Below are positions 16,308 to 24,476 of a stretch of 64,000 bases of DNA, piece by piece. The stretch comes from an uncultured Blautia sp. (lineage in GTDB: Bacteria > Bacillota > Clostridia > Lachnospirales > Lachnospiraceae). The stretch is taken from assembly GCA_900551075.1 (NCBI GenBank), contig URVB01000011.1:35656-99655 (forward strand), in the 5' to 3' direction. The notes under the pieces are model-generated. The model was given only the letters and a program-made list of their open reading frames with translations. It was not told where the DNA came from and searched no databases. Each line of letters starts with the position of its first letter. Position 1 is the stretch's first letter. The position numbers and the translations under genes are program-made.

Positions 16308-17585
16308 ATGGGAAGAAAGCAATTCTTATTAGGCATTGACGGTTTGCCCTATAATCTTATCCAAAAGTTTATAGGGGATTATGGAATGTATAATCTAAAG
16401 GAACTGTTAAACAGAGGGAGTTGTAAAGCGATTAATTCTGTTTATCCCGTGATTTCATCGGTTGCATGGACAAGCTACGCAACAGGTCAAAACCCTGCAT
16501 ATCATAATATCTTTGGCTTTATCGATAGACAGCCCCGGCCATTTTCTATTGAGATACCGACTGCAAGACAGCGCCGGGGAAAAACGATTTGGCAGAAGCT
16601 TTCGGAAGCAGGAAAAAAGGTAATCGTAATGAATGTGCCTTTGACTTATCCACCCCAGAAAATAAACGGTATTATGGTATCTTGTTTTTTGAGTCCTAAT
16701 TTAGACAAAGCATCTTATCCTCAAGAAATCAGTCAGTATCTGAAAGACCGGCATTATATTTTGGATGTAGATGCGAATTTGGCAAGAAAAGATAAGATGC
16801 AGTTTATCATAGAGCTGATTCGCATTATGAAAACACGTTTTCAGGTCTGCTTTGAACTTATTGAGAACGAAGAGTGGGATTTCACACAATTACATATTAT
16901 GGAAACAGACAGATTGTTTCATTTCTTATGGGATGAGCTGAATGATGTCAGTAAAAACAAATATTCTCCACTTATAAAAGAGTTTTTTGCAGTCCTGGAT
17001 CAGAATATTGGGGAAATGTGCAGGAGACTGAATAATTGTTCAGGAATCACATTCCTGTCGGACCATGGGTTCTGTGGAATCAAGTATGAAGTTCAGATGA
17101 ATCTCTGGCTGGAGGAGTTGGGTCTGTTGAAATTTAATGAGGGAGGACAGAAAGGGTTTAGGAGTTTGCATGAGGAGTCAATATGTTATTCACTATTGCC
17201 AGGCAGATTTTATATCAATTTGGAAGGCCGGGAAGAAAAAGGGGTGGTAAAAGAAGAAGATTACATGGATACATGTAGGATGATAAAAGAAAAGCTTTTG
17301 TCTATGAGAGATCAGGATGGTAATAATGTGATTGATCGAGTTTATTTCAAAGACGAAATTTATAGTGGTCCTTATCTGAAAGATGCTGCAGATATCATTG
17401 CTCATCCTGTAGACGGTTATGACTTGAAAAGCGGGTTTGGTGAGCCGTATGTGTTTAGCAGAGGACATCTCAACGGAATGCATACATATGAAAATGCAAC
17501 AGTATTTTCAACCGATTTAAATTTGAATGATGTTTATGCCATTACAGATATTTCTGCACGGTTAATGGAGGTAATGGACGGATGA
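16308..17585 (+). CDS. Alkaline-phosphatase-superfamily phosphodiesterase (copy 3, intact)
   Basis: 425 aa. Active-site residues are present: Asp11 in GIDGLP, Ser50 as the nucleophile (PVISSVAW aligns with PPHTAPGW of copy 1), METDRLFHF with Asp and His, SDHGF near 248-252, and a C-terminal His in NGMHTYE. A Ser rather than Thr nucleophile distinguishes it from copy 1. It sits directly after cysN, and overlaps the AMP-ligase gene by four bases. The proximity to sulfate activation raises the idea of sulfate ester chemistry, since this superfamily contains both phosphodiesterases and sulfatases. Confidence 0.85.
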   Translation: MGRKQFLLGIDGLPYNLIQKFIGDYGMYNLKELLNRGSCKAINSVYPVISSVAWTSYATGQNPAYHNIFGFIDRQPRPFSIEIPTARQRRGKTIWQKLSEAGKKVIVMNVPLTYPPQKINGIMVSCFLSPNLDKASYPQEISQYLKDRHYILDVDANLARKDKMQFIIELIRIMKTRFQVCFELIENEEWDFTQLHIMETDRLFHFLWDELNDVSKNKYSPLIKEFFAVLDQNIGEMCRRLNNCSGITFLSDHGFCGIKYEVQMNLWLEELGLLKFNEGGQKGFRSLHEESICYSLLPGRFYINLEGREEKGVVKEEDYMDTCRMIKEKLLSMRDQDGNNVIDRVYFKDEIYSGPYLKDAADIIAHPVDGYDLKSGFGEPYVFSRGHLNGMHTYENATVFSTDLNLNDVYAITDISARLMEVMDG

Positions 17586-18988
17586 CTATGTATGATTATA
17601 TCACATATTATGCAGATAATAACCAGAATATAGCTCTACAGGATAGCAAAGGCTGTCTTTCTTATAAAGAATTTAAGTCATGCATAAACAACTGCATAAG
17701 CTATTTTTTCTATGAGGTGTGTAAACCGAAATCAGTAGTAATTCTTAACACGAAACAGCGTAGAAAATGGGTGGTAAGTTTTTTTAGTCTCTTATCTCTG
17801 GATTGTATAATTGTACCTGTACCGGATGAAGTTACATCCAATGAGCTTATAAAAATACAGGAAGAGACAGGTGCAGTGGCAACAATATCAGATTCTGATT
17901 TGGAATTACAATATATGAATACAGTGTATGGTGACAGTATTATTCCGTATCAATCAGAGGGAAATGGAGGAATCTATCATCTGACTTCTGGTTCAACGGG
18001 TATTCGCAAGTATTGTAAAAGAACGGAAACCGGACTGGTGGCAGAAGGGTTGCGTTATAAGCATACGCTAAGGATTCAGAAAGAAGATAAAATATTGGCG
18101 GTAGCTCCCATTTATCATTCGTTTTCCCTGGGAGCCGCCTGCTTTGCCGCATTAGTTTCAGGAGCTACCCTGTGCGTGACGGAGCGCTTTGTACCTCGAG
18201 AAGTGCTGTGGACCGCATATCGTGGACAAGTGACTATTATGATTTTGGTGCCTGCTATGGCCAGGCTATTGTACAAAACCCGCACGTCAGCAGAAGTAAA
18301 TTTGAGCAGTGTTCGGCTTGTACTCGCCGGAGCCGGTGTGATTACAGAGGAAACTTTTGCCGGTTTTCGCAATAAGTTTGGAATTAACCTTTCAAGTAAT
18401 TATGGAAGCACGGAAACAGGAGGAATTATTACTCGTGTCGGCGGAGACTCGTGCAGTTCAATTGGAAAGCCGATGATTACAACAGAGATTAAAATTGTCG
18501 ATGACATTACAGAATCCTCCTTATGCCGTACGACGCTGACGGAGGGAGAGCTATGGGTAAAGGCAGAAGGAATGTTTACCGGCTATTTGAATGAATTGAA
18601 GCCGCCATTTGATGCCGAAGGGTATATGCCAATGGGAGATTATGTCAGGATGGATGAGACCGGGAACATCTATTTTTTGGGACGAAAAAAAACAATCATT
18701 AACATTGGTGGCAAAAAAGTAAGCCCGCCTGAGGTGGAACAAGTATTGCGGTCTGTTCCTGGAGTATGTGACTGTGTTGTAACCGCAACCATTAAAATGT
18801 CTGGCGCAGAAGCGATAAAAGCATATATTACGGGGCAGGGAATAACGGAAGAAGAAATACGGAGATATTGTAGCGCGAAGCTTCCCATGTATAAGTGCCC
18901 TTCTATAATAAAATTTGTTTCTTCAATTCCTAGAAATGAGCTTGGGAAAGTACAGTATTTCAAATTAGAGGAGACAACTAATGCATGA
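17582..18988 (+). CDS. AMP-dependent acyl ligase (MitE-like role proposed)
   Basis: 468 aa adenylate-forming enzyme, shorter than NRPS A domains and without a fused carrier. P-loop HLTSGSTGIRK (about 136-146), APIYHSFSLGA, NYGSTETGG, MGDYVRMDETGNIYFLGRKK (hinge region) and C-terminal Lys in IPRNELGKVQYF (A10) are present. It resembles CoA ligase/acyl-ACP ligase enzymes for aromatic acids. In mitomycin biosynthesis MitE loads AHBA onto the carrier MmcB; the separate ACP at 4682 would be the partner here (inference). Coupled to its neighbours by overlaps of four and eight bases. Confidence 0.85.
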   Translation: MTMYDYITYYADNNQNIALQDSKGCLSYKEFKSCINNCISYFFYEVCKPKSVVILNTKQRRKWVVSFFSLLSLDCIIVPVPDEVTSNELIKIQEETGAVATISDSDLELQYMNTVYGDSIIPYQSEGNGGIYHLTSGSTGIRKYCKRTETGLVAEGLRYKHTLRIQKEDKILAVAPIYHSFSLGAACFAALVSGATLCVTERFVPREVLWTAYRGQVTIMILVPAMARLLYKTRTSAEVNLSSVRLVLAGAGVITEETFAGFRNKFGINLSSNYGSTETGGIITRVGGDSCSSIGKPMITTEIKIVDDITESSLCRTTLTEGELWVKAEGMFTGYLNELKPPFDAEGYMPMGDYVRMDETGNIYFLGRKKTIINIGGKKVSPPEVEQVLRSVPGVCDCVVTATIKMSGAEAIKAYITGQGITEEEIRRYCSAKLPMYKCPSIIKFVSSIPRNELGKVQYFKLEETTNA

Positions 18989-19871
18989 TAATACTTTTAT
19001 GAATATGATTACGGCCTATAAGAAATCAGTGCTATTTTTTTCTGCTTTTAAATCCGGGTTATTTGAATGGCTTGCTGATGAACCTAAAAGTACGACAGAA
19101 TTATGCAATTTGTCAGGTATTGACTCTGTAATTTTATTCCCATGGCTTCAGATTCTTGAAGATATGGGAGTGGTTATGCGGGAAGAGGATAAGTGGTATG
19201 AGAATCCTAAACTCGGACTGGAGAAAAAAAGAAATATAATAAACCACGAGTACATGAATTATAAAAAATATAATACACCGGAATCATTGCTGGAAAATAT
19301 GATGTTGGGAGCCGGAAAGCGGGCATTTGACATATGCGGATTCACCGATGAGGAATATGAAAGGTATTGTAAGGCAATGTACGGGGAAAATTTACGTCAG
19401 ACGGCGATTCTTCTTTATCGGGAGCTGAGAAAGAAAAAGGTAGAAGAATACCTGGAATACGGTAGAAGTATGGGATATTTGTCAGTCCATTTGCAGAAGT
19501 GGTTCAAAAATATGAATGTAGATATTGTGACGGAACAGAGGCTTATAGAAAAAGTTCAGGAAGGGAAAATGTATCACATCATTACCATGAATAATACGGT
19601 TCATTATTTGAATGATATACAGATGAGAGCGCTGTTATCTGATTTTCGCAAAGTTATGGAAATAGGATCTGTGTTGTGCATTATTGATATTTTTTTGAAG
19701 GACGGCAATTGGAACTATGGAGTTTTTGTGGACTGGGTCACACATGGAGGGATATTTTATATGAAATTAGAGGAGTTAGAATGCGTGTTGGCTGAGGAAG
19801 GCTTTATTGTATATAAAAATATATTTGATGAAGCGACATCTATGAATCTGTTATTTATAAAACAGAGGTAG
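18981..19871 (+). CDS. Methyltransferase-like protein with degenerate SAM site
   Basis: 296 aa, paralogous to the O-methyltransferase at 6686 over the dimerisation domain (ITAYKKSVLFFSAFKSGLFEW versus a matching block in the paralogue) and the C-terminus. The glycine-rich SAM motif is replaced by LEYGRSMGYLS near 155, the following acidic strand is reduced, and the protein is about 30 residues shorter. It probably does not bind SAM normally. It may be a structural partner, or a methyltransferase-fold enzyme doing non-methyl chemistry, as known for several natural-product homologues. The frame is intact. Confidence 0.75.
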   Translation: MHDNTFMNMITAYKKSVLFFSAFKSGLFEWLADEPKSTTELCNLSGIDSVILFPWLQILEDMGVVMREEDKWYENPKLGLEKKRNIINHEYMNYKKYNTPESLLENMMLGAGKRAFDICGFTDEEYERYCKAMYGENLRQTAILLYRELRKKKVEEYLEYGRSMGYLSVHLQKWFKNMNVDIVTEQRLIEKVQEGKMYHIITMNNTVHYLNDIQMRALLSDFRKVMEIGSVLCIIDIFLKDGNWNYGVFVDWVTHGGIFYMKLEELECVLAEEGFIVYKNIFDEATSMNLLFIKQR

Positions 19872-19873
19872 AA

Positions 19874-21022
19874 ATGGAAAATCTGGAATATAAAAAACCA
19901 TCTAAAGATATTATTAGAATTGGATTTGCAGGCTTAGGCTGGATTGCGGAGAAAGCTCATATACCAGCTTTCCAAAAGCAGAAGGATGTTGAAATTGTTG
20001 CAGCTTTTGATATTTCCGTCAGAAGATGTGAATATATTGGACGGATGTTTGGTATAAAGAATGTTTTCAACGATTATATTAAATTTTTGGATACGGGTAT
20101 GGATGCGGTAATTATTGCTACTCCGAATTACACACATGCAGATTATGCAATCAAAGCTTTGGAGCGTCGAATTCATGTACTATGTGAAAAACCTGTCGCA
20201 CTGAGCAGTCAGGAGATAGAAAAAGTGATAGAAATAGCTGAACGAAACGGCTGTATGTATATACCTGCCTTTGTAAATCGGTTCAGATATGACATCAGGT
20301 GCCTGAAAAAAGTTGTTGAGAGTGGAGTTCTTGGAGAAATAACTGGAATCGATGCGGGCTGGATTAGAAGAAATGGAAGGCCTCGTCCAGGTAGCTGGTT
20401 TACAAATAGAAGGTATGCTGGTGGCGGTGTTTTGTTAGATCTTGGTTCTCATGTACTGGATATATGTATGATGCTGATAAAGGGAGAGAGTACAGTAAAG
20501 AATGCAGAAGCAACAGCATTTTTTGCAGATTCAGGCTTATCCAAGGATGCTTCATGGTTCAGGTCTATTGGGCAGAGCACATTACCGATTGACGTAGAAG
20601 ATGCAGTAACAGGAAGCGTCTGTACTGAAGCGGGTTTGATAATTAATTTTACTTTGAGCTGGCTTTCTGAACAGAAAGGGGATTGTACTTATTTTACAAT
20701 ACGTGGTGACAAGAGTACAGCAGTTTTGCAAACCCTCTTTGGTTATAGCAAAGAGAAGCTTTGGGAGAAAAGTCATTTGTTCATTTGCGGAAAGGATGGG
20801 AAGAAGACGGAAATACCATTGGATATCCGTGCGAATACACAGGCTCAGGCATTCAATAACCAAGCGAAGGCATTTATAGATGCTATTGGAGGAGGTCGCA
20901 ATTTAGTTACAGAAAAAGATGCGTATCATAATGTGCGGACAATCGAATGCTTATACAATGCGATGAGCAGGGGCGGCTGTTTGAAGCAGAAACAAAGGTT
21001 AGGAAGTGCAGAGTTTGAGTGA
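19874..21022 (+). CDS. Gfo/Idh/MocA oxidoreductase (RifL-like)
   Basis: 382 aa. An N-terminal NAD(P) Rossmann fold (IGFAGLGWIAEKAHIPA, about 17-33) is followed by CEKPVAL with the conserved Lys (about 106), and the C-terminal domain has GGVLLDLGSHVLD with the Asp-His pair. In rifamycin AHBA formation RifL works with RifK to convert UDP-glucose through the 3-keto form to UDP-kanosamine. Adjacent genes encode the kinase, dehydroquinase and AHBA synthase of the same pathway, so this role is strongly supported by context. Confidence 0.87.
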   Translation: MENLEYKKPSKDIIRIGFAGLGWIAEKAHIPAFQKQKDVEIVAAFDISVRRCEYIGRMFGIKNVFNDYIKFLDTGMDAVIIATPNYTHADYAIKALERRIHVLCEKPVALSSQEIEKVIEIAERNGCMYIPAFVNRFRYDIRCLKKVVESGVLGEITGIDAGWIRRNGRPRPGSWFTNRRYAGGGVLLDLGSHVLDICMMLIKGESTVKNAEATAFFADSGLSKDASWFRSIGQSTLPIDVEDAVTGSVCTEAGLIINFTLSWLSEQKGDCTYFTIRGDKSTAVLQTLFGYSKEKLWEKSHLFICGKDGKKTEIPLDIRANTQAQAFNNQAKAFIDAIGGGRNLVTEKDAYHNVRTIECLYNAMSRGGCLKQKQRLGSAEFE

Positions 21023-21974
21023 ATGGATAGTGGGAATTGATCTTGGAGCCACATACATAAGGATTGCGTTAAGTAAAAGCAACGGAATACCGGAAGTGAT
21101 TGAAAAGTATAGGTTTCAAAAAAGTAAAAGTATCCGGGAAGAAGTGGAGCAGACCATATGTAAGCCCTTGGAGGAGCTCCTTAATAAAAATGATATTGCG
21201 GCCCAGGATGTAAAAGGAATAGGGGTTGCAACCGCAGCCCTGTTTGACCGGGATTCCGGGGACTTGGTAAGCTGGCCGAATCATCCGTTATGGAAAGGTG
21301 TTTGCCTAAAAAAAATTTTGGAAAATCGCTTCAGAGCTCCGGTTTTGTTAGAGGATGATGCGAATGCTGCTGCATTGGGTGAGCATAGCATGGGAGCAGC
21401 ACAGGGATATGCAGATTTTGCATATATTACAATCAGTACAGGAATTGGATGTGGCCTTATATTAGGTAATAAGTTGTACAAAGGGTACTCTGGATGGGCA
21501 GGTGAATTAGGGCATACCAGAATAGACAATTGTAACGTGCAATGTGGATGTGGTGCCAGGGGGTGCCTGCAGTCAGTGGCATCAGGGACAGCACTTATAG
21601 AAAGATTCAGAAGATATGCCGGGCAAGAAGAACGATATAAAGGGATAACACAGCTATCTCAGATTTCTGCACTGGCGGGGAAAGGAGATGTATTGGCTAA
21701 GGATTTGTTTAAGGACTGTGCTAATTATATCGGTATTGCGATTATTAATTTATCTATGCTGCTGGATTTGCCTCTGGTTGTTCTGGGGGGAGGCGTCATG
21801 CATGAGAAAGAACTTCTTCTTCCGCACATAAAGAAAGAGGTAGAAGCACACATCAGTCATTTACATAAACATATCCGTATAGAAACTGCGCAGCTAAAAG
21901 ATAGCAGTGGTGTGTTTGGCGTAATGGAATTAGTAAAGAGAGAGGGAAATTTATATGGATCCAAAGATAAATGA
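21006..21974 (+). CDS. ROK-family sugar kinase (RifN-like kanosamine kinase)
   Basis: 322 aa. Phosphate loop GIDLGATYIRIA (about 7-18), catalytic Asp in LEDDANAAALGEH, GELGH, and the ROK zinc motif CQCGCGARGC-L-Q, where the usual final Glu is Gln. RifN is a ROK kinase that phosphorylates kanosamine at O-6. The start is GTG 21006 (AAAGG upstream) or TTG 21015; either way it overlaps the dehydrogenase gene. The 3' end overlaps the dehydroquinase gene by 20 bases. The substrate assignment depends on the surrounding AHBA genes. Confidence 0.86.
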   Translation: MQSLSEWIVGIDLGATYIRIALSKSNGIPEVIEKYRFQKSKSIREEVEQTICKPLEELLNKNDIAAQDVKGIGVATAALFDRDSGDLVSWPNHPLWKGVCLKKILENRFRAPVLLEDDANAAALGEHSMGAAQGYADFAYITISTGIGCGLILGNKLYKGYSGWAGELGHTRIDNCNVQCGCGARGCLQSVASGTALIERFRRYAGQEERYKGITQLSQISALAGKGDVLAKDLFKDCANYIGIAIINLSMLLDLPLVVLGGGVMHEKELLLPHIKKEVEAHISHLHKHIRIETAQLKDSSGVFGVMELVKREGNLYGSKDK

Positions 21975-22425
21975 GACAAACATAACGATTGCAGTAATCA
22001 ATGGGCCTAATATGAACTTACTTGGAGAACGTGAGATTTCGCATTATGGTGTAGAGACATTAAAACAAATAGAAGAAAGGTTATACAAGATTTCAGAGCA
22101 GCTATCTGTAAAGCTGTTAACCTTCCAGTCCAATCATGAAGGGGATATTGTAGATTTCATTCAAGATAAAAGGAAGATACTGGATGGGATTATTATAAAT
22201 CCTGCTGCGTTAACGAAAAGCAGTTATGCGGTTGCAGAAGCTCTTTCAGCAGCCGGAATACCATTTGTGGAGGTCCATTTGTCCAACATATTTGCACGGG
22301 AGGCATGGCATTCGGAATCCATCTTCTCATCTCGGGCGGTAGGAACAATTACAGGATTCAAAGGGTTTGTCTACGAATTAGGGTTGTATGGCATATTGGA
22401 TTATTTGAAAATTTCACCAAATTGA
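21955..22425 (+). CDS. aroQ: Type II 3-dehydroquinate dehydratase (RifJ-like, amino-DHQ dehydratase)
   Basis: 156 aa, normal length. Catalytic motifs are visible: NGPNMNLLGEREISHYG (the flexible loop with Arg and Tyr), FQSNHEGDIVD, INPAALTKSSYA, and VEVHLSNIFAREAWHSES with the catalytic His. It removes water from dehydroquinate or its 5-amino analogue. Placed between the ROK kinase and AHBA synthase, it most likely gives 5-amino-5-deoxy-3-dehydroshikimate for AHBA. A housekeeping role cannot be excluded from the sequence alone. Confidence 0.92.
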   Translation: MDPKINETNITIAVINGPNMNLLGEREISHYGVETLKQIEERLYKISEQLSVKLLTFQSNHEGDIVDFIQDKRKILDGIIINPAALTKSSYAVAEALSAAGIPFVEVHLSNIFAREAWHSESIFSSRAVGTITGFKGFVYELGLYGILDYLKISPN

Positions 22426-22450
22426 TAGAGAGCAGAAAGGAAGTATTACA

Positions 22451-23659
22451 ATGAGTATGATGGCAAAAGATGGAGGAACAAAAAGCAAGACAAAGGAATT
22501 TATGGCGTGGCCATATTCCAACGAGCGTGAGGAAGAACTACTTACAGAGGTAACAAAAAGTGGAAAATGGTGGAGAATGAATGGAAATAAGGTAAAAACA
22601 TTTGAACAAAACTTTAAAAATATGTTAGGTGTAAATTATTGTATCGGTGTGACGAATGGGACACATGCTATTGAGCTTGCACTTGCAGCTTTAGGGGTGC
22701 AGGCTGCCGATGAAGTTATATTGCCGGCATTTACTTTTATTTCCACACTCACAGCCGTCATATACAGTAATGCGATTCCCGTAATTGTTGATGTGGATGA
22801 AGAAACATTTTGTATGGACCCAGTCGCACTGGAGCGGGCAGTTACGAAAAATACAAAAGCAATTATTCCGGTACATATGGCGGGACAGTGTTGCAATATG
22901 GATGAAATTTGTAGAATTGCACGCAAATATGATTTGAAAATTATTGAAGATGCGGCACACGCACATGGAGCTGAGTGGAACAATAGAAAAGCGGGAAGTT
23001 ATGGCGATATAGCCACATTCAGTTTCCAAAATGGAAAAATAATGACTTGTGGTGAGGGAGGGGCTTTGGTAACAAATGATAAAGAACTGTATGAAAAAGC
23101 ATTTCTAATCCACGGGGTTGGCAGACCGGACGGTGATAGAAAATATGAACATCTACTGTTAGGCTCTAATTACAGAATGAATGAATTTCAGGCGGCTATA
23201 CTGATTGCACAGTTAGAGAGGTTGGAAAACCAAAATAAAAAAAGGATCATGAATGCATGTATATTAGATCAGTTGCTGCAGGATATTGATGGAATAAGAC
23301 CTCAGAAAACGCATGAAAAAGTGACGCTGCACTCACATTACATGTATATGTTTTATTATGAGGCAGACAGTTTCAATGGAATAGAAAGGCAGGAATTTGT
23401 AGATTTGCTCATATCGGAAGGTATTCCGGCATTTATTTCTTACCCGGTAATCAGCGAGACGAGATTCTATAAAGAAAGAGCTTTCAGAGGATATTTAAAT
23501 GAAAAATCGGATTTTATTAAGCATGATTTGCACCGTTCCTCTAAAATTGCAAATGAGGTGGTATGGCTCCCACATTTCGTATTATTGGGAGATACCCAAG
23601 ATTTACAGGAAATTGCAGATGCTATTAAGAAAATTCAGGTTTACAGCTATACAAAATAA
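22451..23659 (+). CDS. 3-amino-5-hydroxybenzoate (AHBA) synthase, RifK/MitA-like
   Basis: 402 aa PLP enzyme of the DegT/DnrJ/EryC1 fold. Compared with RifK from memory it shares the diagnostic segments: SGKWWRMNGNKV (about 37-48), PAFTFIS, PVHMAGQ, DAAHAHGAEW, the PLP lysine Lys196 in FSFQNGKIMTCGEGG (ordinary sugar aminotransferases have SFH/SFxxxK-TTGEGG), GSNYRMNEFQA and HSHYMYMF. AHBA synthase aromatises amino-dehydroshikimate and, with RifL, also makes UDP-kanosamine. Neighbouring RifL-, RifN- and RifJ-like genes confirm the pathway. This is the anchor gene of the cluster. Confidence 0.92.
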   Translation: MSMMAKDGGTKSKTKEFMAWPYSNEREEELLTEVTKSGKWWRMNGNKVKTFEQNFKNMLGVNYCIGVTNGTHAIELALAALGVQAADEVILPAFTFISTLTAVIYSNAIPVIVDVDEETFCMDPVALERAVTKNTKAIIPVHMAGQCCNMDEICRIARKYDLKIIEDAAHAHGAEWNNRKAGSYGDIATFSFQNGKIMTCGEGGALVTNDKELYEKAFLIHGVGRPDGDRKYEHLLLGSNYRMNEFQAAILIAQLERLENQNKKRIMNACILDQLLQDIDGIRPQKTHEKVTLHSHYMYMFYYEADSFNGIERQEFVDLLISEGIPAFISYPVISETRFYKERAFRGYLNEKSDFIKHDLHRSSKIANEVVWLPHFVLLGDTQDLQEIADAIKKIQVYSYTK

Positions 23660-23728
23660 GATGGTGAAAAAGTGTGAAAAACCCTCGTTTAATAAAAGTA
23701 TTTTCAAACATGTTTTAGGAGGCAGACT

Positions 23729-24463
23729 ATGGATAAATCAGAGGCCTATCAGTTATTGACGAATTATACTAAAAGATTGAAGCTGAACCTACATGATTTG
23801 ACCGATAAAAAAGTATTCATATTTGCGCCACATCCGGATGACGAAACACTGGGGTGCGGAGGTATGATTCTAAAATTAAAGAGGGCGGGTGCTGATGTCA
23901 GGCTGGTACTATGTACTAATGGAAAAAATGAAGATGAGTATCGTTATGTGGCAACCAGAATGAAAGAGTTTTCAATGGCTGTGAAAAGCCTGGATTTACA
24001 TACTAAAGATATACAGTATTTACGTGCGGCAGAGGGCCATATGAGAAGTGCTAAAACAAGATTAGGTCAACAGATATCCAAATTAATTGAAGAGTATCGT
24101 CCGAATTGGATATTTGTTCCGTACCTGTTAGATATTAATAACGACCATCTTACTACAAACTACATATTGGCAGATTGCTTGGAAGAGAATGAAGAAATGA
24201 CAATTGCAATGTATGAAGTATGGACGCCAATTTTATACCCGAATTTCTATCTGAATATAACAGACGTATTTTCACAGAAGTGTGCTGCAATCCAGTGTTA
24301 TGATACTCAGGAGCAACAATATGCAATACTCGATCGATGCAGAGCGTTATGCAAGCTAAGAGCAAGTTTGCTGGGGAAAAGGCAGTATCAATATGTAGAG
24401 GCATTTAAATATTTTTCAGCTCCTGAGTATAAAAGGATAACAAATGCATTAATAAAGCCATAA
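23729..24463 (+). CDS. PIG-L/LmbE-family deacetylase (MitC-like role proposed)
   Basis: 244 aa. The zinc motif PHPDDETLGCGG (about 32-43) gives two ligands, and the third is the His in NNDHLTTN (about 138). These enzymes remove the acetyl group from N-acetylglucosamine linked to another molecule. In the mitomycin cluster MitC is such a protein, acting after glycosylation of carrier-bound AHBA. AGGAGG lies before ATG 23729; the 69-base gap from the AHBA synthase holds nothing else. Confidence 0.88.
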   Translation: MDKSEAYQLLTNYTKRLKLNLHDLTDKKVFIFAPHPDDETLGCGGMILKLKRAGADVRLVLCTNGKNEDEYRYVATRMKEFSMAVKSLDLHTKDIQYLRAAEGHMRSAKTRLGQQISKLIEEYRPNWIFVPYLLDINNDHLTTNYILADCLEENEEMTIAMYEVWTPILYPNFYLNITDVFSQKCAAIQCYDTQEQQYAILDRCRALCKLRASLLGKRQYQYVEAFKYFSAPEYKRITNALIKP

Positions 24464-24476
24464 GGGAGGCAATGAA

